Positions 7,568-14,435 of a stretch of DNA of 25,149 nt are shown piece after piece. The position numbers and the translations under genes were made by a program. Under the pieces are notes generated by a model that was not told the DNA's origin, ran no database searches, and saw nothing but the letters and a program-made list of their open reading frames with translations. Origin of the DNA: a virus. Every line of letters begins with the position of its first letter. The stretch's first letter is position 1. The DNA lies in IMG/VR virus record IMGVR_UViG_3300048996_000027, positions 1 through 25,149 of that record. One strand, 5' to 3'.

Positions 7568-7945
7568 TCAATAGCGGTACTCAGACCGAAGAATACCCAG
7601 CACAATCCCGTCATGCCCGGCTCCGAAGTGTGACCGCATCCGCCCCTCCACCTGTCCGCCAAGCCGCCGCCCTATCGCCGCGACATCCTCGCAGCGCGTC
7701 ACCGCGGTAATCCGCTCGCAACCGAGCTGATCGAACACATAGCTGCCGATCGCGCGCAGCAGGCCCTTAGTCCAGCCCTTGCCGGCAACCGTGGCATGCA
7801 GATCGGCGCCTTCGAAGTGGTTCAGCAACACGCCGGCCACGATCTCTCCATCGCGCTCGATGCCGATGGCGGCATATGGCGGGCACAGGCCGAAGCCCAA
7901 TTGCTCAGACACAAACCGAGCCACGCGTTCATCGGCGACGATCAC
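7568..7945 (-). CDS. GNAT-like acetyltransferase-fold protein in the virion cluster
   Basis: The product is 125 aa, initiated at GTG and overlapping the upstream stop as GTGA. The pattern fits a GNAT fold: strands around AAIGIERDGEIVAGVLLNHF (25-44), an LHATVAGKGWTKGLLRAI segment (49-66) where the acetyl-CoA loop normally lies, and a C-terminal ITAVTR...AIGRRLGGQVEGRMRSHF followed by a GIVLGIL strand. The canonical Q/RxxGxG/A loop is not clear, so activity is uncertain. Similar small GNAT-like genes are common between tail and ejection genes of podoviruses. A structural role or modification of a virion or host protein are both possible. Confidence 0.6.
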   Translation of the reverse strand: MIVADERVARFVSEQLGFGLCPPYAAIGIERDGEIVAGVLLNHFEGADLHATVAGKGWTKGLLRAIGSYVFDQLGCERITAVTRCEDVAAIGRRLGGQVEGRMRSHFGAGHDGIVLGILRSEYRY

Positions 7946-9525
7946 GTCACCGCCTCACCAACGGTATAGGTCATGTCCAGCCTGATCAGCTCGTCATCGA
8001 CCGGACCAACGCTGCCCGAGGTAACTTGGTAGACCAGCGATAACGCATAGCCTGTGCCGCCGATAGAAGCCCAACCCTGGTTGATGACCGACGAATTGAA
8101 GCCACCCCAGATCGAGGTTCCCCAAACTCCGGTTCCCCACACGCTCGGCACCACCACATTCGAAGCGTTCGGCGGCGCCGGCACGGTCTTGCTGAAGTCG
8201 GATGTCATCGTGACTCGGGCGTTTACCGAAACGCTGGATCGGCTGACCCCGCGTGCCATCTTGCCGACCTTCAGGCTGGCAGGAGAACCCAGGTCGTTGA
8301 ACAGCGGCACTATAACGCCGGTATAGGTGACGCCCTCATCGCTGCCGCCCACGTTCGCCAGGAATATCTCGCCATTCTCCGACCCGACGTAGAGGCGCCC
8401 TTCGAACACTTCCATGGACCGCGCCGTCCAATTGGTGAATCGGCACCAAGCGCCCGTCTCGGCATTCACCACGAAGAGCACCGGCATATTGATCCCGGCG
8501 GGATTGGGCGGCGCAACGATAGCCATCTTCTCTTCAGGCCATAGCGCGCACTGCCAATCGATCATGCCGCGCTCGCGAATGGCCTCTTGCCAGGCGTCCG
8601 AGATGTTGAACGACACCGACGCCGCGGTCAGCGCCGTGATGTCCAGCGATATCGCTTTCGACAGCGGGATGAGCCCTACGCTGGTAGCAATAGCAAGGTC
8701 GCCACCGCCACGGAAGAACGCGCGCTTACCGACAGGCCTGCCGATCCGGTATACGCCCACCTTCTGCCAAGTTGCCGCTGCTGCGGGATCATCGCCCTGG
8801 TAGACTGCCACCTCGCCTTCGGATGAGACGAAGATGCATTGTTCCGAAAGGCCGCCTTCCGCGCCGCCCTCCAGGCTCCAGGTCTGACCGAACATCATGG
8901 AACCGCCCAACGGGAGGACGCCGGCAAGCGGGAATATCGTCGCGGCCCCCGCTATGGCATCGACAGCCATGTACCAGACGTTCAGGCTGTCTTTCTCGAC
9001 GAACCACAGGCGGTTCTTGTAGACCCAGACATGCGACATATCGGCCGTCGTCACGCCGCCGCTGAACGTAACCGCCAGCGCGGCCCACGTCGTGCCGTCG
9101 TAGAGAAACCCGGTATCGAGCCCGTTCACGCCGACGAGGAACACGCCGCCCGTCGTCGCGAATTGTGTCGTGGACCAATCGCCGCCGGTCTTGCCTGTCA
9201 CGACAGAGGTAGCAACCGAGGTCACGCGGTAGATCTTGGTGTCGTTCGCCGCGAAAATGTCGCGATTGTTGCCGTTGCGATAGGAGAACATCGAAGCCAC
9301 GTCCTGCGTGGTCTCCGCTAGAGTCACATGCGTCTGCCGGCCGCGGCGAAGCTTCACCGAAGACGACAGCGGAAAGTAGTTGTCCAGCACTGCGGCGCCA
9401 GGGCCTTGCTGAGCCGACTGCGGAATGGCCAGCGCACGATTGGCGATCCATCCTGCGATCGGGGCTGCAAAACTGGTGACCTGTGCCGTGCGGGGGCGGG
9501 GCTTGTTGGCGGTGCGGGCGTACAT
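7942..9525 (-). CDS. tail nozzle-like / DNA-stabilisation protein (beta-propeller-like)
   Basis: The product is 527 aa, nearly all predicted beta, with start and stop overlapping both neighbours (TGATG and GTGA). Repeated strand motifs (ASMFSYRNGN, TGFLYDGTTWAAL, HVWVYKNRLWFVE, RLYVGSENGEIFLA) give a propeller-like pattern. In P22-type particles the protein after the adaptor is the nozzle (gp10) that plugs the portal, and size and position match. Near residues 450-465 there is a small WGT repeat (VWGTGVWGTSIWGG). The N-terminus PIAGWIANRALA...GAAVLDNYFP is typical of the family as I know it. I could not confirm homology to gp10 itself, only the same place and fold type. Confidence 0.65.
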   Translation of the reverse strand: MYARTANKPRPRTAQVTSFAAPIAGWIANRALAIPQSAQQGPGAAVLDNYFPLSSSVKLRRGRQTHVTLAETTQDVASMFSYRNGNNRDIFAANDTKIYRVTSVATSVVTGKTGGDWSTTQFATTGGVFLVGVNGLDTGFLYDGTTWAALAVTFSGGVTTADMSHVWVYKNRLWFVEKDSLNVWYMAVDAIAGAATIFPLAGVLPLGGSMMFGQTWSLEGGAEGGLSEQCIFVSSEGEVAVYQGDDPAAAATWQKVGVYRIGRPVGKRAFFRGGGDLAIATSVGLIPLSKAISLDITALTAASVSFNISDAWQEAIRERGMIDWQCALWPEEKMAIVAPPNPAGINMPVLFVVNAETGAWCRFTNWTARSMEVFEGRLYVGSENGEIFLANVGGSDEGVTYTGVIVPLFNDLGSPASLKVGKMARGVSRSSVSVNARVTMTSDFSKTVPAPPNASNVVVPSVWGTGVWGTSIWGGFNSSVINQGWASIGGTGYALSLVYQVTSGSVGPVDDELIRLDMTYTVGEAVT

Positions 9526-10208
9526 CAGGACGCTATGCCGCTATACGCCACCCGCGTGCGGCTGAAGACGGTTCGGCCGCCATAACGTTGGATGCGTGAT
9601 CCGCCGTCCTTTGCTGCATACTGATCAAGCGCCAGCGCAAAGGCCTCCATATCGCCGGTGGAGTCCTGCTTCTTGTTCTCTCGCCAGCGCCAGACCAGCC
9701 ACAGCGTCAATAGGCGCTCGGGCAAAAGGAATGAATCGGAATCGTTGTCGAACGCGGCCTTGCGTGTGCCGCTCGAGGATGCCGCCCAGGTGTTAACGAT
9801 ATAGGGATACGTCGCGGTCTGCGATGGGGCTGGCGAGAAATGCAGCGCATTGCCATAGATCGCCCATGCGCCGGGCATTATCGGGAAGTCGGCAATTGCG
9901 GCAAATTCGTTGAGATCGATGAAGCGTTGGTAACCCCAGAATGGCGCCGCCGAGTTCTGTACGCCCGCGTTGAGCATCATCCGGTCATAGTCGGCCGGTA
10001 GCGGGAACGCAGCCGTCGACCCATCCGAGGCGATGGTCGCAGACGACACCAGGGCTTGCCAGTCGCGATACTTAGCGATGTCCTGCGCAGCCTCATTTAC
10101 GAGATCGCATAGCTCGATCTGGAACGTATCGGTCGACCCGAAAAACGTGGTCAGCTTCTGGCCGAGCAGGCGCGTACTCGCCGATTGAAGCGCGGCGAGG
10201 ATCGCCAT
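9525..10208 (-). CDS. head-tail adaptor protein (tail accessory factor-like)
   Basis: The product is 227 aa. The N-terminal helical region (SASTRLLGQKLTTFFGS ... ELCDLVNEAAQDIAKYRDWQALV, residues 8-50) and the FPLPADYDRMM motif (about 68-78) are features of podoviral adaptor proteins that bind the portal ring, like P22 gp4 in role. The middle is mixed alpha/beta and residues 165-210 include a tryptophan-rich helix (LLTLWLVWRWRENKKQD). It starts one base after the upstream stop (TAA-C-ATG) and its own stop overlaps the nozzle gene start, so adaptor and nozzle are translationally coupled. Confidence 0.7.
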   Translation of the reverse strand: MAILAALQSASTRLLGQKLTTFFGSTDTFQIELCDLVNEAAQDIAKYRDWQALVSSATIASDGSTAAFPLPADYDRMMLNAGVQNSAAPFWGYQRFIDLNEFAAIADFPIMPGAWAIYGNALHFSPAPSQTATYPYIVNTWAASSSGTRKAAFDNDSDSFLLPERLLTLWLVWRWRENKKQDSTGDMEAFALALDQYAAKDGGSRIQRYGGRTVFSRTRVAYSGIAS

Positions 10209-10209
10209 G

Positions 10210-10959
10210 TTACTCGGCCTTCAGCGCGGACAGCATCGATTCCAGGGTGGCCCGCGAGGGATTGCCTTGCGGCCGCTTCCCGTCGTTCAGCAGCGCGATT
10301 TCGTCTTTGAGGTCGGCGTCGCTGCGATCGGCGAATTGATCTGCCGCATCGTCGGCATCTTCGTCGTCCTCGGCCACTTCAGTAACGTCGGGCGCACCGC
10401 CCATCGCGGCAATCTGCCGCTTGAGTTCGTTGATCTCGCGCTGTGCCTGGGAGCCGTCGTTCCGCGCATCCATGAAACGCTTTGCCATGGGCTTGATGTC
10501 GTTGCCGACCTGGCCAAGCCGTTTCATGGCAGGGCCTTCGAGATGGCATAGCGCTTCGATCGAATTGATGTCGAGCGCGCGGCACATGGAGAGCTGCGCT
10601 TGGCTGATGCCGTAGGGCAGAAGCTCTTCCAGCGGCGTGCCCTCAGCTTCCTGCGCGGCACCGGCAACGAATGCCTGATACTGATCCTTGAACTTCTCGG
10701 CCCAGGTCACGATCCGACCGTTATCGTCCATCTCCGCCTGCTCATCGACCCCCATCATGGGCCGATACTGCGGATTGCCCGCAAAGCGGATTTCGACCAT
10801 CGCTTTCAGTTCGTAGACGGGCTTTCCGGCAAGGCGCGATTGCACCTCGTTGAATACGTTCTGGTAGCTGAAAAACGGCGTCATGGTGTGGCGCCGGCTG
10901 TCACCGATATCGTAACGGTTGAGCTGGTCGCGCGGGATCTCGGAGAACTGAAGCGACAT
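10210..10959 (-). CDS. structural-region protein with C-terminal HeH/LEM-like motif (hypothetical)
   Basis: The product is 249 aa. Residues 1-110 contain MVEIRFAGNPQYRPMM and ETWAEKFKDQYQAF-like segments that I recognise only as conserved in related phages. Residues about 112-160 (LPYGISQAQLSMCRALDINSIEALCHLE...RLGQ) look like a helix-hairpin-helix repeat. A coiled coil and acidic linker (EVAEDDEDADDAADQ) follow, and the last 35 residues (DLKDEIALLNDGKRPQGNPSRATLESML) resemble the HeH/LEM fold found in phage head-completion proteins. The ATG at 10959 has AGAGG 7 nt upstream. Placement between capsid and adaptor suggests a head-completion or minor head role, which is inference. Confidence 0.55.
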   Translation of the reverse strand: MSLQFSEIPRDQLNRYDIGDSRRHTMTPFFSYQNVFNEVQSRLAGKPVYELKAMVEIRFAGNPQYRPMMGVDEQAEMDDNGRIVTWAEKFKDQYQAFVAGAAQEAEGTPLEELLPYGISQAQLSMCRALDINSIEALCHLEGPAMKRLGQVGNDIKPMAKRFMDARNDGSQAQREINELKRQIAAMGGAPDVTEVAEDDEDADDAADQFADRSDADLKDEIALLNDGKRPQGNPSRATLESMLSALKAE

Positions 10960-10978
10960 ATGGGAGCCTCTGGAAGTG

Positions 10979-11000
10979 GGGCCGGGTGTTACCCCGGCCC
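10979..11000 (-). terminator. GC-rich hairpin downstream of the capsid genes
   Basis: A perfect 8-bp inverted repeat (GGGCCGGG 10979-10986 and CCCGGCCC 10993-11000, 6-nt loop) lies six bases after the stop at 11007. There is no T-tract, so it is not a classical intrinsic terminator. It could stabilise the 3' end of capsid mRNA or partly attenuate transcription, as hairpins after phage capsid genes often do. Confidence 0.5.
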
Positions 11001-11006
11001 GGTGGA

Positions 11007-11336
11007 TTAGATGGTTCCCTTGCGGGCCCAGAAGAACCCGCCCGAGGGGACGCCGCTGGGGGCCAAGGTGCTGTTCGGCGCATAGAAGCCGCCAGCGCCA
11101 GCAGCCGCGGTGAAGGCCGGTTCGGTGATCGTCACCTGCGTGCCCGGCGCAGCCGCAGCAGCGATAAGCGCGGAGGCCTGGACGAGCACATAGTCATGCC
11201 CATCGGAGCCGACGACCTTGGAGCCAAGACGCGGGCTGATGAGGCCCATCGCGCCAGGGATATCGAACCAGACGCCGCCCGCGGGAATGACGGTCTCGAT
11301 GCCCGGCCCGAGCGAGGGAGTGATACGAAAAGCCAT
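11007..11336 (-). CDS. probable capsid decoration / head protein
   Basis: The product is 109 aa, preceded by a strong AAGGAG ribosome site that overlaps the stop of the capsid gene. It is small, Gly/Ala/Pro-rich and beta-like, with short strands (YVLVQASALI, TQVTITEPAF) and a terminal GGFFWARKGTI. It has no enzyme motif. Its position immediately after the major capsid gene and its strong start signal imply abundant synthesis, as for decoration or cement proteins. The assignment rests on position and composition only. Confidence 0.5.
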   Translation of the reverse strand: MAFRITPSLGPGIETVIPAGGVWFDIPGAMGLISPRLGSKVVGSDGHDYVLVQASALIAAAAAPGTQVTITEPAFTAAAGAGGFYAPNSTLAPSGVPSGGFFWARKGTI

Positions 11337-11348
11337 GATTGCGTCTCC

Positions 11349-12365
11349 TTACGCCGTGCGAAGCCGCCACTGGAAGCGGGGGTTCTTGTTTACGAGTTCA
11401 CCGTTCCAGACGAGGAACTGCGCGATGGCGTCCTGATTGATCGGCTGCGCACCGTCGCCAGGGAACAAGGGGACCATGTTCCGGCTCGGGTGATACATCA
11501 CGTTCAGGCCTTCAAGATCGAGGCCGTAGATCGTGTTGGCCGGCATGACGTTGCCGACGCCGGTGGCGCAGAACAGTTCGATGTTGCCGGCGGGCGTCGC
11601 GACTTCGAGCCCGTTGAACCCCAGCGTCGCATCGCCGCCGTCCGAGCGCTGGATGCGCTGGTGGGCGACCATCGAGGCGGAAACCGCTTGGTAGGAGATG
11701 AGATCGGCAACTGCGACCGATGCGTGGCGACGGCCCTTCGAACGCTGCGCAACGATGCGTTCCAGGATCGGACGGCAAGTCGTGCTGTCCCAGGTCGTGC
11801 CGATATCGGGGAAATCGCCGCCGGGGACGTTGTAGTAGGAAGTGCGCCAGATCGGATAGAGCGCGCGGTCGATGCCACCGTAAGTGCCGGTGGCGGGGTT
11901 GATCGGGATGGCGCCGCCAAAACCAATCATCTGGCGGCCAGCGTCGCCGGTGCCGTCGCCGTGGAGCGCAGCTTCCCAGAGATCGGCCATCGAGTTCTCG
12001 GCCGTCTCCATGTACTCGTCGAGCAGATTGCGAATGCGCGTCTTGCCCTCGTTCGCCAGCAGCTCGGTGCCGGTCAGCGAGAAACCAACCGCCAGGTTCT
12101 TCGGCGTGAAGACCGCGTCGTTCAGCAACTCTTTCGGCTGTGCGTCGAGATAATCGTAGCCGGTGAACCACTGACCGCCGAGCTTGTCGATCTGCAGCGA
12201 GACGCGAATCTCCGGGCCGGAATAGGTCTTGAACTTGCCGCGACGCTTGAGTAGCGCGGAAACGGGATCGCTGTTGAAGACCAGATCCTGAATGTCGGGC
12301 GAGCGATACGCCAGCGACGTGGACAGAACCTGGCGATACTGGCGGTCACTGGTGACGAAAGCCAT
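11349..12365 (-). CDS. major capsid protein (HK97-fold type)
   Basis: The product is 338 aa, following the scaffold gene with only 12 bases between them (AAAGG upstream of the ATG). Features expected of this capsid group are present: an N-terminal arm with DPVSALLKRRGKFKTYSG (33-50), an E-loop-like region (EIRVSLQ...GGQWFTGYDYLDAQ, 52-75), the spine helix TRIRNLLDEYMETAENSMADLWEAALHGDGTG (109-140) and the A-domain with GGIDRALYPIWRTSYYN (164-180). The role is supported by gene order (terminase, portal, scaffold, capsid). The exact capsid family cannot be fixed by eye. Confidence 0.85.
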   Translation of the reverse strand: MAFVTSDRQYRQVLSTSLAYRSPDIQDLVFNSDPVSALLKRRGKFKTYSGPEIRVSLQIDKLGGQWFTGYDYLDAQPKELLNDAVFTPKNLAVGFSLTGTELLANEGKTRIRNLLDEYMETAENSMADLWEAALHGDGTGDAGRQMIGFGGAIPINPATGTYGGIDRALYPIWRTSYYNVPGGDFPDIGTTWDSTTCRPILERIVAQRSKGRRHASVAVADLISYQAVSASMVAHQRIQRSDGGDATLGFNGLEVATPAGNIELFCATGVGNVMPANTIYGLDLEGLNVMYHPSRNMVPLFPGDGAQPINQDAIAQFLVWNGELVNKNPRFQWRLRTA

Positions 12366-12377
12366 TGCCTGAAACCT

Positions 12378-13577
12378 TTACTGGAAGCCCAAGTCCGCGA
12401 GCGCGGCATCGATGGCCTCGGTGCGTGACATCTTGCCCCTGCGACGGTTCGAAACATCGACACCGGAAGCTGGAGCACCTTTTACGGAGCGGGAGCCGCT
12501 GAAGTCGGGGTCAGCGCGGCCGAGATCGCTGGAGAGGTCAACGCGATCAGGTGAGGCGGGCGGTTGGCGGTCGGAGCGGGAAGACTGTGAAGACGCGCCG
12601 TGTACGCGTTCAGCCATGTCATAAGCCGCTTGGAGCTTGCCAATTTCGTCCAGGCTCGGCTCTAGATTACCATGTTGCAGAAAATACGCAATAGTGCCCT
12701 CCATCTCGGAGTAGCGCGGATGAGAGGCGATGAACGGGTCGATGACGAACCGCTGCAGCGCCTGCTCTTCGGCCTGCGCCTTGACTGACATGGCTTGTTG
12801 CTGGGCGGTCTGCTGCTGCTGCTCCTGAGCGCGCATCTGCTGCTGCGCCTGGGTCATGGCCTGCTGGTATCCCTGCGGCCCGAGGCTGACGATGTGATGC
12901 GCCACATCTTCGATGGAGAGCGGGGAACCATCCGCCTTGCGCGGGCCGGATTCCTGCAATGCCATGTTGAGCGCGGCTATGGGATTGGCGCGCATCATGT
13001 TCTCGAAGCGGTGAACCGTGGCCAGGCTGTCGCGCAGGTCGCGCCCATTGGAGGTCGCGAGTTCATCGAAATCGCGCAGCCGGTCGTACCGCTTGGTGAC
13101 CTCGGCCACTTGCGCCTCTCGCTTCTCGAAGTCGCGACGCACGGCGTGCGGGACGTTGCTCCACCGCTTCTTGCTGTCGTCGGACATGTAAGGCGGTGGC
13201 TTGATTTCGTCGCCGTTGGCCTGGCGCACCTTCTCGGCACGCTGTTCTGCATCAGCCTCTCGCGCTTCAGAGGCCTGATCCGTGGTGGGTTCGCCGTCCT
13301 GGCTCTCGGGTTCGGGCTTGGGCTTGGCCGCTTCCACCTCGGGGGCTGTCTTGGCATCGGCCTCAGCAACGGGCTCTGCGGCCTTATTTGCCTTCTCCAC
13401 ATCAGCCATTGCCCGGTCGATCGCATCGATACGAGTTGCGGGGCGCTTTGGCTCAGGCTTTGGCTCGGGCGCCTCAACCTTCGTTGGTTGCCCGACATCT
13501 GCGCGATCCGGGTCGTTCAACTGCGTCGAAAGCTGGGGAGTTTCAGCCGGCGTGAGGTTGGTGCTCAGATCTTCCAT
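12378..13577 (-). CDS. capsid scaffolding protein
   Basis: I take the ATG at 13577, with GAGGA 8 nt upstream, not the longer frame to 13763 whose first 62 residues only mirror the upstream gene. The product is 399 aa. Residues 1-130 are Pro/Glu/Lys/Ala-rich and disordered (repeated PKPEP). Residues about 135-275 form a charged helical region (KRYDRLRDFDELATSNG). A Gln-rich coiled coil (QQQMRAQEQQQQTAQQQ) follows near 250-275. The basic C-terminus (NRRRGKMSRTEAIDAALADLGF) resembles capsid-binding tails of scaffolds. Composition and location just before the capsid gene support the role. Scaffold proteins are usually released from the procapsid. Confidence 0.75.
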   Translation of the reverse strand: MEDLSTNLTPAETPQLSTQLNDPDRADVGQPTKVEAPEPKPEPKRPATRIDAIDRAMADVEKANKAAEPVAEADAKTAPEVEAAKPKPEPESQDGEPTTDQASEAREADAEQRAEKVRQANGDEIKPPPYMSDDSKKRWSNVPHAVRRDFEKREAQVAEVTKRYDRLRDFDELATSNGRDLRDSLATVHRFENMMRANPIAALNMALQESGPRKADGSPLSIEDVAHHIVSLGPQGYQQAMTQAQQQMRAQEQQQQTAQQQAMSVKAQAEEQALQRFVIDPFIASHPRYSEMEGTIAYFLQHGNLEPSLDEIGKLQAAYDMAERVHGASSQSSRSDRQPPASPDRVDLSSDLGRADPDFSGSRSVKGAPASGVDVSNRRRGKMSRTEAIDAALADLGFQ

Positions 13578-13587
13578 CGTGTTGTCC

Positions 13588-13929
13588 TCAAAGATCGCCC
13601 ATGGCGCGCTTGATCGCCTCCATGGATTTCGCCTTGTCGCGCTTAGGTCGCTCGAACTTGGTGGTGTCCTCGTTGCCTGTGCATTCGTAGGACACGCCCT
13701 GTGGATTGCCGTCCGCTCGATATGTGCGGAAGAGTGCGGACTTGCTGTCGTAAGTCTGCCCATCCGCCATCGACATCACTGGGGAAATGCTATCACCAAT
13801 GATCATTGGGCCTCGCGGCGTGGGTTCCGGCTGTTCGCGCTTGCGCAAGTACCTGCGCCCATCGTCGAACACGAACCATGCCTCGTCCGCATTGAACAGC
13901 GCGGGCTCTATACGGACGAGGCTGGCCAT
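13588..13929 (-). CDS. hypothetical protein in the head operon
   Basis: The product is 113 aa, starting at an ATG that overlaps the upstream stop as TAATG. The first part is beta-like (PALFNADEAWFVFDDGRRYLRK, 9-30) with a middle GPMIIGDSISPVMSMADGQTYDSKSALFRTYRA typical of a small conserved head-operon protein seen in related phages. The C-terminus is basic. Its function is not known to me. The position between portal and scaffold implies a structural or assembly role. Confidence 0.55.
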   Translation of the reverse strand: MASLVRIEPALFNADEAWFVFDDGRRYLRKREQPEPTPRGPMIIGDSISPVMSMADGQTYDSKSALFRTYRADGNPQGVSYECTGNEDTTKFERPKRDKAKSMEAIKRAMGDL

Positions 13930-14162
13930 TATTCGGGCTGCTTCGGCTTCTTGCCGTCCTGATAGGCGGCGTGACTGCCGGCAGGATTGTTCGCGTCGAT
14001 CGAGGCCTTCACCTCGTCTTTGGAAAGGTCGCGCGTGCGGTGAAGCAGGCCTTCGTTTGACTGCGCCGCGTCGCTCAGATTGGAGCCGTCCTTTTCCTGG
14101 AGCTTTTCCAAGGCTTCGCGGGCCTTCTTGCCCTCTTCGGTTTCCTTGATTTCCTTGTTCAT
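13929..14162 (-). CDS. small hydrophilic hypothetical protein
   Basis: The product is 77 aa and begins at an ATG with AAGGAG seven bases upstream. It is rich in Lys, Glu, Asp, Asn and Ser, with an N-terminal helix (KEIKETEEGKKAREALEKLQEKDG) and no hydrophobic core, so it is probably helical at the start and disordered later. No family is recognised. The good ribosome site and coupling to the next gene support that it is translated. Confidence 0.5.
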   Translation of the reverse strand: MNKEIKETEEGKKAREALEKLQEKDGSNLSDAAQSNEGLLHRTRDLSKDEVKASIDANNPAGSHAAYQDGKKPKQPE

Positions 14163-14186
14163 CGTCTTTCTCCTTTTCCCCCGCTT

Positions 14187-14435
14187 TTAAGACGCGATCT
14201 GAGCCGCGAATTCCTTGGCCTCGACAGGCGCGACACCGGCCTCGGTCAGAGCCTTTAGGCTGACCGTATGTGAGACGACCGACGCCGCCATGACGCGCGC
14301 AGCGCGGCTCTGGATGCCCAATTCTTGCAAGCGGCGGATATTGCCGGTGCTGGCCGTGATTTGGGCCGCCAGCTCTCTTGCCAGTGGGCCGACGACGCCC
14401 AGTTCTTGAAAGCGGCGCGCGTTACCTGTTGCCAT
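14187..14435 (-). CDS. small protein made of three 27-residue repeats
   Basis: The product is 82 aa and overlaps the end of the portal gene by 14 bp, with CAGGAG upstream of the ATG. The protein is almost entirely three repeats with an exact 27-residue period starting at residues 3, 30 and 57: TGNARRFQELG, TGNIRRLQELG and TVSLKALTEAG, each followed by a helical A-R-x-x-AAQI-like half. The third copy is the most diverged. The pattern resembles a helical-hairpin solenoid. No known family is assigned. Its place beside the portal suggests an assembly factor or a minor head component. Confidence 0.6.
   Translation of the reverse strand: MATGNARRFQELGVVGPLARELAAQITASTGNIRRLQELGIQSRAARVMAASVVSHTVSLKALTEAGVAPVEAKEFAAQIAS

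Noticed and set aside
8150-8170. Tandem WGT-coding repeat in the nozzle-like gene as a DNA signal
   Set aside because: It is kept in one reading frame and is explained by a short protein repeat, so no DNA-level function is needed.
10986-12254. 422-codon plus-strand open frame opposite capsid genes
   Set aside because: It is an Arg/Asp/Gly-rich shadow of the capsid gene and is not preceded by a start signal.
13578-13763. N-terminal 62-residue extension of the scaffold frame
   Set aside because: It overlaps the upstream gene in another frame and has no ribosome site, while the ATG at 13577 has a good one.
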